Origin: Polystyrenella longa
GTDB taxonomy: Bacteria; Planctomycetota; Planctomycetia; Planctomycetales; Planctomycetaceae
Reading direction: 5' to 3'
Assembly: GCF_007750395.1 (NCBI RefSeq)
Contig: NZ_CP036281.1
Location: 719,211 to 783,210, forward strand
Length of the DNA: 64,000 nucleotides
Shown here: in pieces, positions 9,502 through 18,478 of the stretch
How the letters are laid out: every line of letters starts with the position of its first letter
How positions within the stretch are numbered: the stretch's first letter is position 1
Made by a program: the position numbers and the translations under genes
The notes under the pieces: generated by a model
Database searches by the model: none
The model's input: the letters and a program-made list of their open reading frames with translations, nothing else
What the model was told of the DNA's origin: nothing

Positions 9502-11699
9502 AAGAGCAACTGAACAACTGGATCGACAAACTACTGTCCGATTCGGATCTCACCCGGGAAGAGTTTCTCTGGGGGACCATGATCGTCGCACTGTTGTGCG
9601 CCTCGACGCATCTGCTCACCATGCTGATTACCCGCTGGGGTGATTCTCGCGCTACTTCCAAATCGTGGGTCTTTTCCGCGCTGTTACACGTAGGCTGCGT
9701 CGTGGGATTGATCGTCTTTAGTCCGCCTGTCGATCACTCTACCCGAGTGGATGCCCGTTCGGAACCGATTCAGATCCAGGGGCTGATATTTGAAGAACCT
9801 CCACTCGATTCCAAGCCGAGCGAATTGTGGGAACGGGTCAAACCGACCGAGTTAAACGAAGTCGTCCGCTCGGAACAACCCGAGCGGAACCCGCTCGAAC
9901 GGCCAGAGCCGGATCGGACGCATGAAGAAAACGTCCTTAAGCTGGAAGAACTGGTCGAGCGACTGCAGACCGAGCCCGAGGCGGCCGATCCGACTGTCCC
10001 CGAAGGAGTCGACTCGGGACGAGTCGAAGAATTGGCCGAGGCCTTTCTGCCGGATGAACTCATTCCGGAACTGTTACCTCAGGAAGAGATCAATCAACCT
10101 TCCAATGAAACCCGCACACGAGAAGAGACATTAAACCGGACTGATACTCCGGCAGCAGCGATTGAACGTCTTTCGAGTTCGCAGCCAGCTACCGAGCAAC
10201 AACCGGTGGTCCTCAGTCGGGAACTGAATACGCTCGACGTGATCGAAAATCCGCAAGCACTATTGCGAGATACTTCCGTGAATGAAGTTCGTTCCCGATC
10301 GGATCGCCCTGATCTGGTCGAGCCGGAAGGTCCGGCGAGTGATAACTCGGTCGCCGTGACCGACACGGAAGGGCCTGTTGAATTCAGCCGTACCCGGCGC
10401 GGTGACGAAGGTGCTGCTGCCGCCATGAGTCTCGACCGGCAGAATCCGAATGCCGTCAATCGAACGCTCGGAAAAGAAGGAAGCTTACTCGCCCGGACAC
10501 CGAACACGTTATCCGATTCGGCAATACCTCAGCCCCAATTGCAAAGCCCGGCCCCGGTTGAGCTGAAGGCGATTGCTCCGCAACCGAAGAACTATCAGTT
10601 GCGAAACCTGGCCAAACGTCGTGAGATCGCCCAGAAGAATGGAGGCACGGAAGAGTCCGAACAGGCTGTTGAACGCAGCTTGGCGTGGCTTGCGAAAGTC
10701 CAGAATCCGCAGGGTTACTGGGATGCCGATCGTTACGGAGCCGGGCAGGTGGGTGTCGATGAAGCGGGCGTAGATCGTCAATACGCGGGCAAGCAGTCGG
10801 ATACCGGTTTAACCTCGCTGGCAGTCCTCGCTTTCCTAGGTGCAGGTTACACACATGAAGAAGGCCAGTACGAGAAAAACGTAGAGAAGGCACTCCGCTG
10901 GCTTGTCTCACAGCAGCGCGAAGATGGTTATCTGGGTGGAAACGCCCGCGCCTTTGAGATGATGTACTGCCACGGTATGGCGACTTATGCTCTGGCCGAA
11001 GCTTACGGAATGCGACAGGAGTTGGATGCGAAATCCTGGTTGCGTGAACCGATCGAAAAAGGGGCTCAATATGTCATTTCTCAACAGAACCCGAAAGATG
11101 GTGGCTGGCGATATTTGCTAGGTCAGCCTGGTGATATGAGCCTGTTCGGTTGGCAATTGATGGCGTTGAAGAGTGCTGAAATCTCAGGAATCGCCATTCC
11201 GCAAGACGTGAAAGTTCGGATGGTTCGTTTTTTGAAAGATCGGAGCCTGGGAGAGAATCAAGGGTTGGCCGGTTATGTCAAAGGCCAGCCGCCAGCCGAT
11301 TCGATGACGGCTGAAGCACTCTTTTGCAAACAGATGCTGGGCATCAATCGAACCAACCCGGCCTGTATTGAAGCAGTCGATCATATGTTGATGAACTTGC
11401 CCAGTCGGAACAACTACAACTTGTACTATTGGTACTATGGAACGTTGGCGATGTACCAACATGGTGGTCAGTCGTGGGAAACCTGGAATGGCAGCCTGCG
11501 GGACCGGATCGTTTCCGAACAACGCCGCACGGGAGACTTTGCCGGTAGCTGGGAACCTCGTTCCGTCTGGTCTCCGTACGGGGGCCGCATCTACTCTACC
11601 ACCCTCAGCACGCTCTGCCTCGAAGTTTATTACCGCTTTCTTCCGCTATATCGCATGCAGGAAGAACTGGATGAGCCCGCCGCGCGTCCGGGGGAGTGA
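9498..11699 (+). CDS. Membrane protein with squalene-cyclase/prenyltransferase-like repeats
   Basis: This protein of about 733 residues has one N-terminal membrane helix (VFSALLHVGCVVGLIVF) after about 50 residues. A 300-residue Glu/Pro/Arg-rich low-complexity stretch follows, then a C-terminal alpha/alpha toroid of about 320 residues. The toroid shows the QxxxGxW-type repeats of terpene cyclases and prenyltransferases (QNPQGYWDADRYGAG, QQREDGYLGG, QQNPKDGGWRY). I place the start at TTG 9498, which overlaps the ExbD stop as TTGA. ATG 9435 would bury 22 codons in exbD. Proteins of this design are common next to ExbB/ExbD in planctomycetes. The DxDD cyclase motif is not obvious, so cyclase activity should not be assumed. 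A binding or structural role is possible. Confidence 0.82.
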   Translation: MKEQLNNWIDKLLSDSDLTREEFLWGTMIVALLCASTHLLTMLITRWGDSRATSKSWVFSALLHVGCVVGLIVFSPPVDHSTRVDARSEPIQIQGLIFEEPPLDSKPSELWERVKPTELNEVVRSEQPERNPLERPEPDRTHEENVLKLEELVERLQTEPEAADPTVPEGVDSGRVEELAEAFLPDELIPELLPQEEINQPSNETRTREETLNRTDTPAAAIERLSSSQPATEQQPVVLSRELNTLDVIENPQALLRDTSVNEVRSRSDRPDLVEPEGPASDNSVAVTDTEGPVEFSRTRRGDEGAAAAMSLDRQNPNAVNRTLGKEGSLLARTPNTLSDSAIPQPQLQSPAPVELKAIAPQPKNYQLRNLAKRREIAQKNGGTEESEQAVERSLAWLAKVQNPQGYWDADRYGAGQVGVDEAGVDRQYAGKQSDTGLTSLAVLAFLGAGYTHEEGQYEKNVEKALRWLVSQQREDGYLGGNARAFEMMYCHGMATYALAEAYGMRQELDAKSWLREPIEKGAQYVISQQNPKDGGWRYLLGQPGDMSLFGWQLMALKSAEISGIAIPQDVKVRMVRFLKDRSLGENQGLAGYVKGQPPADSMTAEALFCKQMLGINRTNPACIEAVDHMLMNLPSRNNYNLYYWYYGTLAMYQHGGQSWETWNGSLRDRIVSEQRRTGDFAGSWEPRSVWSPYGGRIYSTTLSTLCLEVYYRFLPLYRMQEELDEPAARPGE

Positions 11700-11903
11700 A
11701 GTCGCCCGATCACCTTATAGGCGGCACGCTAATACCGTACGGGTTAGGAACTGCTTCATCGGGGAAATCGATTGCACGTTCTCCGAATGCTACCTGTTGA
11801 ATTGCAATCTGCACCGCGCTTCCGTTCAATAGAGTCTGATTTCCTTTCGGCATACCTGCTCCAGTGTGTGCCTTCCCTCCAGACGTTGAACGAAAGTGCC
11901 CCC

Positions 11904-13394
11904 ATGTCTCAACCGGAGAAGAAAAGTGCGGTCCGTTACGATCATGTCGATGAAAATTATCTTTCAGAACGACAATTAAAAAAGCATGCCGGTTGGATTT
12001 TGCTGTGGGCGTTAGGCGTCGGGGCAGTGATCTCGGGGAACTACGGTGGTTGGAACCTGGGTTTGTCCGTGGGTGGTTTCGGTGGACTGGCGATTGCGAC
12101 CATTCTGATGGCAATCATGTATCTCTGCATGGTCTTCACCATTGCCGAACTCTCCGCCGCGCTGCCGCATGCCGGCGGGTTCTTTTCTTTTACTCGTAAT
12201 GCTTTCGGCCCGACGGGAGGTTACCTGTGTGGATTGACCGACACGATTGAGTACGTGCTGACCCCCGCCGTGATTGTCTATTACATCAGCGGGTACATGC
12301 AGCAAATTCCCTTGTTCACCGAGATACCGCAGTACGTCTGGTGGTTACTCTTTTATGCCTTCTTTGTAGTGATCAACATCGTGGGGGTGGAGCTGACGTT
12401 CCGTGTCGGTCTGGTCGTCACGATGATCGCCATCGCGGTATTGCTCTTCTTCTATGCCTGCGTTCCGTTTAGCGACAGCTTTGCAATCGAAAAACTACAC
12501 AACATTCCACCAGTCGAGGGAGTCGCAGGGGCGAACGAATGGATGCCGTTTGGTTGGCAGGGAATCTTCGCCAGCCTGCCGTTTGCAATCTGGTTTTACC
12601 TGGCGATTGAACAGTTACCTCTCTCCGCGGAAGAATCGCACGACGTCGTTAACGACATGCCCAAGGCGTTGATCTGGGGGATCGTCACCTTGCTTGTTCT
12701 GTCGCTGCTCACCTTGGTATTGAACACCGGAGTCGGGGGCGGTGCCGCCGCGATTGGAGTCTCCGAGGCCCCGCTGGCCGACGGCTTTGAGGCGATCTTC
12801 GGTACCGGCGTTGGTCAGACGGTGCTGATTGTGATTTCACTCACCGGGTTGATTGCCAGTTTTCACGCGATCATCTATGCCTACGGACGAGTGTTGTTCG
12901 CACTCTCCCGTGCGGGTTACTTCCCCCGCTGGATTTCAATCACGGGCGAACGGAAGACTCCCTTCGTCGCACTCATTCTCGGGGCGATGATCGGTTTGTT
13001 TTGCACCGGATTGATTGAATACACGAAGCCCCCTGGCGGAAAAGAGTCGATTGTCGGAGCCGCACTCTTGAGCATGGCCGTCTTCGGAGCCGTCATTTCT
13101 TATGCACTCGTCATGCTCAGTTACATCAAACTTCGCTACAGTCGCCCTAACATGCCCCGACCGTACAAAAGTCCGCTTGGTATTCCGGGAGCCGTCGTTG
13201 GTTTGATTCTTTCTTTGATTGCTCTCGCCGCGACGTTCGCCGACGAGGGATACCGCTTTGCAATCTGGGGAACAGCCGCATTTGTCGTCGTCGGCATGAT
13301 CTACTTCCTCTGCTACAGCCGCTACCACCTGGTCGCCCAAGCCCCCGAAGAAGAGGACGCCCTGATTGCCGAAGCGGAGGAAGAGTTGGTGTGA
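11904..13394 (+). CDS. APC-superfamily permease (ethanolamine/amino acid type)
   Basis: This secondary transporter of about 496 residues has around 12 membrane helices. The first begins GWILLWALGVGAVISGNYGG, matching the APC family signature and in particular the ethanolamine permease subgroup. IAELSAALPHAGGFFSF is the conserved loop after helix 2. The likely start is ATG 11904 (MSQPEKKSAV); an upstream in-frame ATG at 11772 would add a 44-residue non-hydrophobic tail. It stands alone between the cyclase-like gene and a two-component pair. No ethanolamine ammonia-lyase is in the window, so substrate assignment is open. Amino acids or amines are the likely range. Confidence 0.85.
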   Translation: MSQPEKKSAVRYDHVDENYLSERQLKKHAGWILLWALGVGAVISGNYGGWNLGLSVGGFGGLAIATILMAIMYLCMVFTIAELSAALPHAGGFFSFTRNAFGPTGGYLCGLTDTIEYVLTPAVIVYYISGYMQQIPLFTEIPQYVWWLLFYAFFVVINIVGVELTFRVGLVVTMIAIAVLLFFYACVPFSDSFAIEKLHNIPPVEGVAGANEWMPFGWQGIFASLPFAIWFYLAIEQLPLSAEESHDVVNDMPKALIWGIVTLLVLSLLTLVLNTGVGGGAAAIGVSEAPLADGFEAIFGTGVGQTVLIVISLTGLIASFHAIIYAYGRVLFALSRAGYFPRWISITGERKTPFVALILGAMIGLFCTGLIEYTKPPGGKESIVGAALLSMAVFGAVISYALVMLSYIKLRYSRPNMPRPYKSPLGIPGAVVGLILSLIALAATFADEGYRFAIWGTAAFVVVGMIYFLCYSRYHLVAQAPEEEDALIAEAEEELV

Positions 13395-13746
13395 CGGGCA
13401 ACCACGAAACCCACGGACGCTCACGAAAAAGGGTGCCACTGCTGGGCAAGCCAGCAGTGGCACCCGGAAATCGTTGTTCAGATATTGAGATCGGGATGAA
13501 CCATTTCAATCCGTACTGGAAACGGGTCACCGCAAATCCAATCAGGATTACTTCTTCCAATCTGGAATGAACTCACGGACAAGTATTTTCAAGATCTTCA
13601 TAGGGTCTGCTGCTGATCTCTCGACCCCAGCGATCGTCAATACCTGTTCATCAAGCTTCATGATCCATCGATCCCAACCAGACGAACCTGAAAGTTCCTT
13701 TGTGGCCTCATTTTGCATCCGTGTTTATCTTTGTCCATCTGTGGTT
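13395..13746. repeat. Intergenic repeat cluster with a perfect 15-bp palindrome
   Basis: This spacer between the convergent permease and response regulator genes holds three repeat-like pieces. They are an ACCACGAAA / CACGAAAA string (13401-13430), a perfect 15-bp inverted repeat (13431-13445 with 13451-13465, 5-nt loop GCAAG), and a string near 13718-13749. The last reads, on the minus strand, AACCACAGATGGACAAAG and continues towards a CACGGATG. No T run follows the palindrome, so it is not a canonical terminator. An open frame starting at 13567 is mostly antisense to the regulator and is not credible. Confidence 0.6.
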
Positions 13747-15099
13747 TCAAATCTCAACACCCAGTTCCTCAATCTTTCGGTACAAGCTCGACAATCCCAG
13801 TTTCAATCGTTTGGCCGCTTCGCGTTTGTCGGGGCATTGGCGGAGGACTCGGGCGATGTGGAGTTTTTCATAGTGGCGCAGGGCACTGCGGAGGTCGTCG
13901 GTGTCGGGGAGGGGTTGGTTGATGCCGAGGAGGTCGGGTGGGAGATCGTTCACTTCGATCTGCATTCCTTCGCACATCATCACGGCCCGTTCGACGGCGT
14001 TATCGAGTTGCCGCACGTTGCCTCGCCATTGAGCCGACATCAGCATGCGGATCGTTTCACTGCTGGCACCATTGACTCGTTTGCCCATGGCGAGCGAATG
14101 TTTGGTAATGAAATGCTCGACCAGCTCGGGGACATCGTCCAACCGTTCCCGTAGTGGCGGAATGATGATCTTGCAACCATCGAACCGATAGAAGAGGTCT
14201 TCCTGCAAGGTCCCTTCTTTGACTTCCTTCTCAAGATCCTTCGTCGTTGCCGCAATAATGCGTGCATGGAACGGAATGGTCTTAGTTCCACCCAGCGGGG
14301 TGATCTCTTTGTATTCAATCGCGCGCAGCAGTTGCGACTGAGTGGCGAGCGGGAGTTGAGTGATTTCGGAAAGGAAGATCGTGCCTTCACCGATCGTTTC
14401 GAGAATGCCAGCGACATCGGTCTGGGCGCCGGTGGCGGTTCCTGCTTTCGCTCCGAAGAGTTGCGCTTCGAGTGTTTCCACCGGACGGATGGAGCAGTTG
14501 AAGGGGACGAATTTTTCCTCTTTCTTGGGACCCATCGCGTGCATGGACCGGGCGAAGAGTTCTTTGCCCGAACCACTTTCACCGACAAGCAGGACGTTGG
14601 AATTGGTGACGGCCGCTTTACGGAGGGTCTCCTGAACATCGAGCAGCGCTTTGCTGGAGCCGACGATCTCTTCGATCTTGTCGCGGCGGGAAAGTTCGCG
14701 GCGGAGGTTCTGGTTTTCAAGATAGAGGTTCCGATACTGGAAAAGTCGTTCCAGTTTGTGAACCAGATCTTCAAAGAGAACAGGTTTGACCAGGTAGTCA
14801 AAGGCGCCCCGTTTGAAGGCTTCGACCGCGTTTTCGACGGTGGCATAGGCGGTGATAATGAGAACCAGCGTATCGGGATTGTACTGCTGCAGGCGACGCA
14901 TCAGGTCGATGCCATCTCCATCGGGCAATTGCACATCGCAGATGGCGACGTTGATATGGTGGCTCGCCGCCTGGCGGACTGCCTCGTTGCAGGTTCCCGC
15001 TTCCACCACCTGATAGCCTTCGCCGGTCAGGAATTCGGCCATGGTAGTACGGATGATTTCTTCATCTTCCACGATCAGAATGACGGGTTGATTATTCAC
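13747..15099 (-). CDS. NtrC-type response regulator with degenerate AAA+ motifs
   Basis: This 450-residue regulator has the NtrC/AtoC layout. A receiver domain (phospho-acceptor Asp in AICDVQLPDGDG) leads into an AAA+ sigma54-interaction domain with Walker A GESGSGKE. A Fis-type helix-turn-helix closes the protein (KREAAKRLKLGLSSLYRKI). Two motifs needed for sigma54 activation are altered. The GAFTGA loop reads GTATGA, and the Walker B motif, usually FLDEI, reads FLSEI. The family rule is that loss of the Phe or of the Walker B Asp abolishes open-complex formation. It may therefore act without sigma54 or as a non-hydrolysing regulator. It overlaps the kinase gene start by 4 nt (ATGA), so the pair is translationally coupled. 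Confidence 0.9.
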   Translation of the reverse strand: MNNQPVILIVEDEEIIRTTMAEFLTGEGYQVVEAGTCNEAVRQAASHHINVAICDVQLPDGDGIDLMRRLQQYNPDTLVLIITAYATVENAVEAFKRGAFDYLVKPVLFEDLVHKLERLFQYRNLYLENQNLRRELSRRDKIEEIVGSSKALLDVQETLRKAAVTNSNVLLVGESGSGKELFARSMHAMGPKKEEKFVPFNCSIRPVETLEAQLFGAKAGTATGAQTDVAGILETIGEGTIFLSEITQLPLATQSQLLRAIEYKEITPLGGTKTIPFHARIIAATTKDLEKEVKEGTLQEDLFYRFDGCKIIIPPLRERLDDVPELVEHFITKHSLAMGKRVNGASSETIRMLMSAQWRGNVRQLDNAVERAVMMCEGMQIEVNDLPPDLLGINQPLPDTDDLRSALRHYEKLHIARVLRQCPDKREAAKRLKLGLSSLYRKIEELGVEI

Positions 15100-16457
15100 G
15101 TCGGGTTGACTTCCTTCGTTTCGATCCGGGTCTCTTCGGGCAGAATATCGTTCTGTTCCCGGATTGTGTCATCGGTCAGATAAATAGTAAAGGTAGTCTG
15201 CGATTCATCGGAGCGGGTCAATTCGATTTTGCCCCCCATGTTCTCCATGATGTGCCGACAGACAAACAGTCCCAGACCTGTACCGGTGGGTTTAGTCGTG
15301 TAATAGGCCTGGAACAGGGACTCTTGTTTTTCGTGGGGAATGCCGACACCGTCGTCGGTGACCGCCACCTTCAGCCAGCCCGATTCGAGCGAGGTGGTGA
15401 TCTCGATCATCTGGCCTTCTTCAGTGGCGTCCATCGCATTGAGGATGAGATTCAACAGGACTTGCACCACCTGGTCCCGCGCGACGAATAAGGGGGGTAA
15501 CCCTTTGGCGTAACGGGTGACGATTCGTTTTCCTTTTTTGCGTTTGTAATACTTGGCGATGTTCAGCGCGGCGTCGATGATCTCGTGAATGTCGGACCTC
15601 TTTTTGTCCTGCGAGGCGGGGCGGCTGAAGTCGACGAGTTCCTGGAGCGTGCGATGAATCCGGCGGAGCTGGTCGTCCACCATGTGCAGTCGTTCCTGCG
15701 TGTACTTGTCCTGATCGCGGCGCGAGAGCATCTGCACCAGCGAACTGATCGCGGCGAGTGGGTTCCCGACTTCGTGGGCAATGCCCGCGGCGAGTAAACC
15801 AAACGCGGCATGTTTTTCCTGTTGAACCAGAAAGGCCTGCGATTCCTGCAGCGCCTGGGTTCGTTCGAAAATACGTTGTTCGAGAAGCGCCTGGTTCTCC
15901 TGAAGTTCGCTGTTGAGCTGCGCGAGTCGGCGGCTGGCTCCTTTGACCAGGCTGGCGAGTGCTTTACTGGCGACCGTCACCCAACTGAGTAGAACGACCA
16001 TGAGCGCGAGACCGACTTCATCGTTACCAGGTCGCTGCGACGCGGCGATAGCGACGAAAATGCAACTGAGCACGTGTAAACCGAGGGTGGCGTAAATCAC
16101 ATTCGAAGAATAGCGAAAGGCGCAGACGAGCAGCGACATGAAGTAATAGAAGCGAAACGGGCTTTCGAGACCATGGTCGTAACTGCACAGAAGCCCGATG
16201 TAGATCGCCTCCATTAACGAGACGAACAGGGGAAACCGGCCGAGGAAGACTTTGCCCTGATAACTCCACCAGGTATCGAAAACGGCGAAGAGAGCTCCGA
16301 AAGCGAGAATTCCGTTCAGGATCAGTTGGTTCGTATCGCGCCCGATGAAGTTAACCAGCACACACCCCGCGGCCAGGCCGAACCAGCGAATGCGGACGGT
16401 GATCGTTTCGGCCGCGAGTTCCCAGTGCAGCGTTTCTTCTCGCAGTTCGCGGGACAA
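15096..16457 (-). CDS. Membrane-bound sensor histidine kinase (NtrB-like)
   Basis: This 453-residue histidine kinase pairs with the regulator downstream. The first 180 residues contain about six hydrophobic segments, consistent with an integral membrane sensor without a large periplasmic domain. A coiled-coil stretch (residues about 180-220, ELQENQALLEQRIFERTQAL) leads to the HisKA box with the phospho-accepting His in AAGIAHEVGNPLAAI. The HATPase domain shows the N box (LNLILNAMDAT), G1 (DDGVGIP), F box and G2 (GTGLGLFVCRHIME). The membrane-embedded design suggests it senses a membrane or lipophilic signal, which is inference only. Confidence 0.9.
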   Translation of the reverse strand: MSRELREETLHWELAAETITVRIRWFGLAAGCVLVNFIGRDTNQLILNGILAFGALFAVFDTWWSYQGKVFLGRFPLFVSLMEAIYIGLLCSYDHGLESPFRFYYFMSLLVCAFRYSSNVIYATLGLHVLSCIFVAIAASQRPGNDEVGLALMVVLLSWVTVASKALASLVKGASRRLAQLNSELQENQALLEQRIFERTQALQESQAFLVQQEKHAAFGLLAAGIAHEVGNPLAAISSLVQMLSRRDQDKYTQERLHMVDDQLRRIHRTLQELVDFSRPASQDKKRSDIHEIIDAALNIAKYYKRKKGKRIVTRYAKGLPPLFVARDQVVQVLLNLILNAMDATEEGQMIEITTSLESGWLKVAVTDDGVGIPHEKQESLFQAYYTTKPTGTGLGLFVCRHIMENMGGKIELTRSDESQTTFTIYLTDDTIREQNDILPEETRIETKEVNPT

Positions 16458-16914
16458 AGCGGGGCCTTTCGAGTCGTGAAGAGGAGGGTGGATGCTTCTA
16501 GATTATAGAGGGAGAGGGGGAGGCTTGACCACTGGGAGGAACTTGTTTTTGGGGACTACGAAAGGGACGAATAATACACGAAAATGAGGGGTCGATGGCA
16601 AGTCAGGGGTGGCTTGCGAAGGCACAGGCAAAATCGGTGATGTAGGTTTGCGATAGTTTCGTGTGCTTTTTCGTTCCTTTCGTGGTAACCGTTTGATCAA
16701 TCGCTTCCTCAACCCATTAACCATTTTTTCGGTACGTTGTGCATCATCGTCAGGGGTTGTCCTGCTTCGCTAAAATACTCGATTTGATTTGCCTTTGAGG
16801 CTGGTTCGTTAGGGGAAATCGAGTAGGCTTGTAGTAGGCGATGGTCGTTTTTGTGCGAGCCCCTACGGTTGGGCGACTGTCGTGTTGAGGGATGTTGAAC
16901 GGGATGGAAACGTT
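16458..16914. repeat. Divergent intergenic region with facing CACGAA repeats
   Basis: This spacer separates the histidine kinase (minus) and glgA (plus). Two imperfect copies of a CACGAA-type string lie in opposite orientation. One is at 16555-16586 (ACTACGAAAGGGACGAATAA, then ACACGAAAA). The other, at 16655-16690, reads on the minus strand ACCACGAAAGGAACGAAAAA, then ACACGAAA. The 73-residue frame across it is low-complexity translation of these repeats and is rejected. No RNA gene seen. Confidence 0.5.
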
Positions 16915-18417
16915 ATGCGTATTGTGATTGCCAGTTCGGAAGCGGTTCCCTATGCCAAAACTGGTGGGCTGGCGGATGTCGCTGCAGCCTTGCCTCAGGC
17001 GATCAGCAAGATGGGGCATGAGGTCTGGCTGGCGATGCCGTATTACCGGAAGATGGAGGAGCAGATCGACCGGGCGAAATATCCGATCCATGAAACGGGC
17101 ATCGAGTTCGATATCCAGATGGGCGAAAAAACGATGACTGGGGAACTGCTCTGGTCGGAATTGCCGAACTCCAATGTCACTGTGCTGTTGATCGATCAAC
17201 CCGACTACTTCAATCGTCCCCAGCTCTATCAGGAAAACGGTCACGATTACGCCGACAACTGTGAACGGTTTGCGTTCTTCAGTCGGGCCGTGATCGAAGT
17301 CTGCAAAAAGCTGGTCCTGCGACCGCACATCGTGCATGCGAATGACTGGCAGACCGGTTTGATTCCGGCGCTGTTGCAGACGGAGTACGCCTACCATCCC
17401 CAGTTCCTGCGCACGCGGTCGATGTTTACGATCCACAACCTGGCGTATCAGGGCCAGTTCTGGCATTGGGACATGGAACTGACGGGCCTCGACTGGAAGT
17501 ACTTCAACTGGCGCCAGATGGAAGCCTACGGTCAACTCAACCTGATGAAGACCGGCATTGTTTTCTCCGATGCGATCACCACCGTCAGTCCGTCCTATGC
17601 TAAAGAAATTCAGACACCGAATTTTGGATGCGGGTTGGAGGAAGTTCTCGCGACGCATCATGATAAGATGTCCGGAATTCTGAACGGGGTCGATACCCGT
17701 ATCTGGTCACCCGAAACGGATACGCATCTCGTTGAAAATTACGATGCGCGGACCGTGGGGGAAGGGAAAGCGGTCTGTAAAAAATCATTACAGGAACGGC
17801 TCGGTCTTCCCCAGAAAGCTGCGACGCCCTTGATCGGAATGATCTCTCGACTGGCGAGCCAGAAGGGGCTCGACATCATCTCGCAGATTCTGGAAGAAGT
17901 GATTCAGCGCGATGTGCAGTTCCTCTTCCTGGGAACGGGCGAATCGAGATACGAAGATCATCTACGATATCTGGCGAATCAATACCCGGATCAGATTGCG
18001 ACTTACATCGGGTTCGATGAAGGGCTTGCCCATCAGATTGAAGCGGGCTCGGATATGTTCCTGATGCCGAGTGCTTACGAGCCCTGCGGTTTGAATCAAA
18101 TGTATTCGATGCTATACGGTACTCCTCCGATTGTGCATGTGACAGGCGGGTTGGCAGACTCGGTGGTGGATACGACGAAGGAAACGTTGTCCTCGGGCAA
18201 GGCAACCGGCTTCTCCTTCCGGCACTACAATGCCGAATCGCTGCAGGCAACGATTCATCGCTCACTCGATCTCTTCGATGAAAAAGAAGATTGGAACAAG
18301 CTCGTGCAGAACTGCATGAAGGGGGACTGGAGTTGGACCCGCAGCGCGAAAGAGTATATTAATATTTACCAGCGCCTCTGTAGTTCACCTCGCGAAGCGA
18401 TCCCCGTGACCGCTTAG
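16915..18417 (+). CDS. glgA: Glycogen synthase (ADP-glucose type)
   Basis: GlgA extends alpha-1,4-glucan chains from ADP-glucose. The 500-residue product is a GT5 GT-B fold enzyme. The N-terminus IVIASSEAVPYAKTGGLADV holds the KTGGL ADP-glucose binding motif, HANDWQTGLIPALL is the conserved substrate loop, and MPSAYEPCGLNQMYSMLYGT carries the E-x7-E catalytic pattern of the C-terminal domain. ATG 16915 gives the canonical start (MRIVIASSE); an earlier frame start adds 11 unlikely residues. It is followed 61 nt later by the uridylyltransferase gene, suggesting an operon. With glgC at 7.5 kb and GH57 at 20 kb it supports glycogen turnover. Confidence 0.95.
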   Translation: MRIVIASSEAVPYAKTGGLADVAAALPQAISKMGHEVWLAMPYYRKMEEQIDRAKYPIHETGIEFDIQMGEKTMTGELLWSELPNSNVTVLLIDQPDYFNRPQLYQENGHDYADNCERFAFFSRAVIEVCKKLVLRPHIVHANDWQTGLIPALLQTEYAYHPQFLRTRSMFTIHNLAYQGQFWHWDMELTGLDWKYFNWRQMEAYGQLNLMKTGIVFSDAITTVSPSYAKEIQTPNFGCGLEEVLATHHDKMSGILNGVDTRIWSPETDTHLVENYDARTVGEGKAVCKKSLQERLGLPQKAATPLIGMISRLASQKGLDIISQILEEVIQRDVQFLFLGTGESRYEDHLRYLANQYPDQIATYIGFDEGLAHQIEAGSDMFLMPSAYEPCGLNQMYSMLYGTPPIVHVTGGLADSVVDTTKETLSSGKATGFSFRHYNAESLQATIHRSLDLFDEKEDWNKLVQNCMKGDWSWTRSAKEYINIYQRLCSSPREAIPVTA

Positions 18418-18478
18418 AGCCAGCTCTCAACCTCCAGTTCTTCTCGATTCGAACCTCTCAGAAACCTGCTCCTGAATT

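Noticed and set aside
11904-13394. APC permease as part of the BMC system (ethanolamine uptake)
   Set aside because: It is 24 kb from the BMC operon and no ethanolamine ammonia-lyase is present; the BMC enzymes point to deoxysugars.
13431-13465. Palindrome as a rho-independent terminator
   Set aside because: The stem is perfect but no T run follows on either strand, so I list it as a repeat instead.
13567-14154. Open frame of 195 codons on the plus strand
   Set aside because: Its first part covers a repeat-rich spacer and the rest is antisense to the response regulator; composition is not protein-like.
14266-15183. Open frame of 305 codons on the plus strand
   Set aside because: Antisense to the response regulator and to the end of the kinase gene; no domain and no ribosome site.
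16750-17661. Open frame of 303 codons on the minus strand
   Set aside because: Antisense to the 5' half of glgA, with no recognisable domain.
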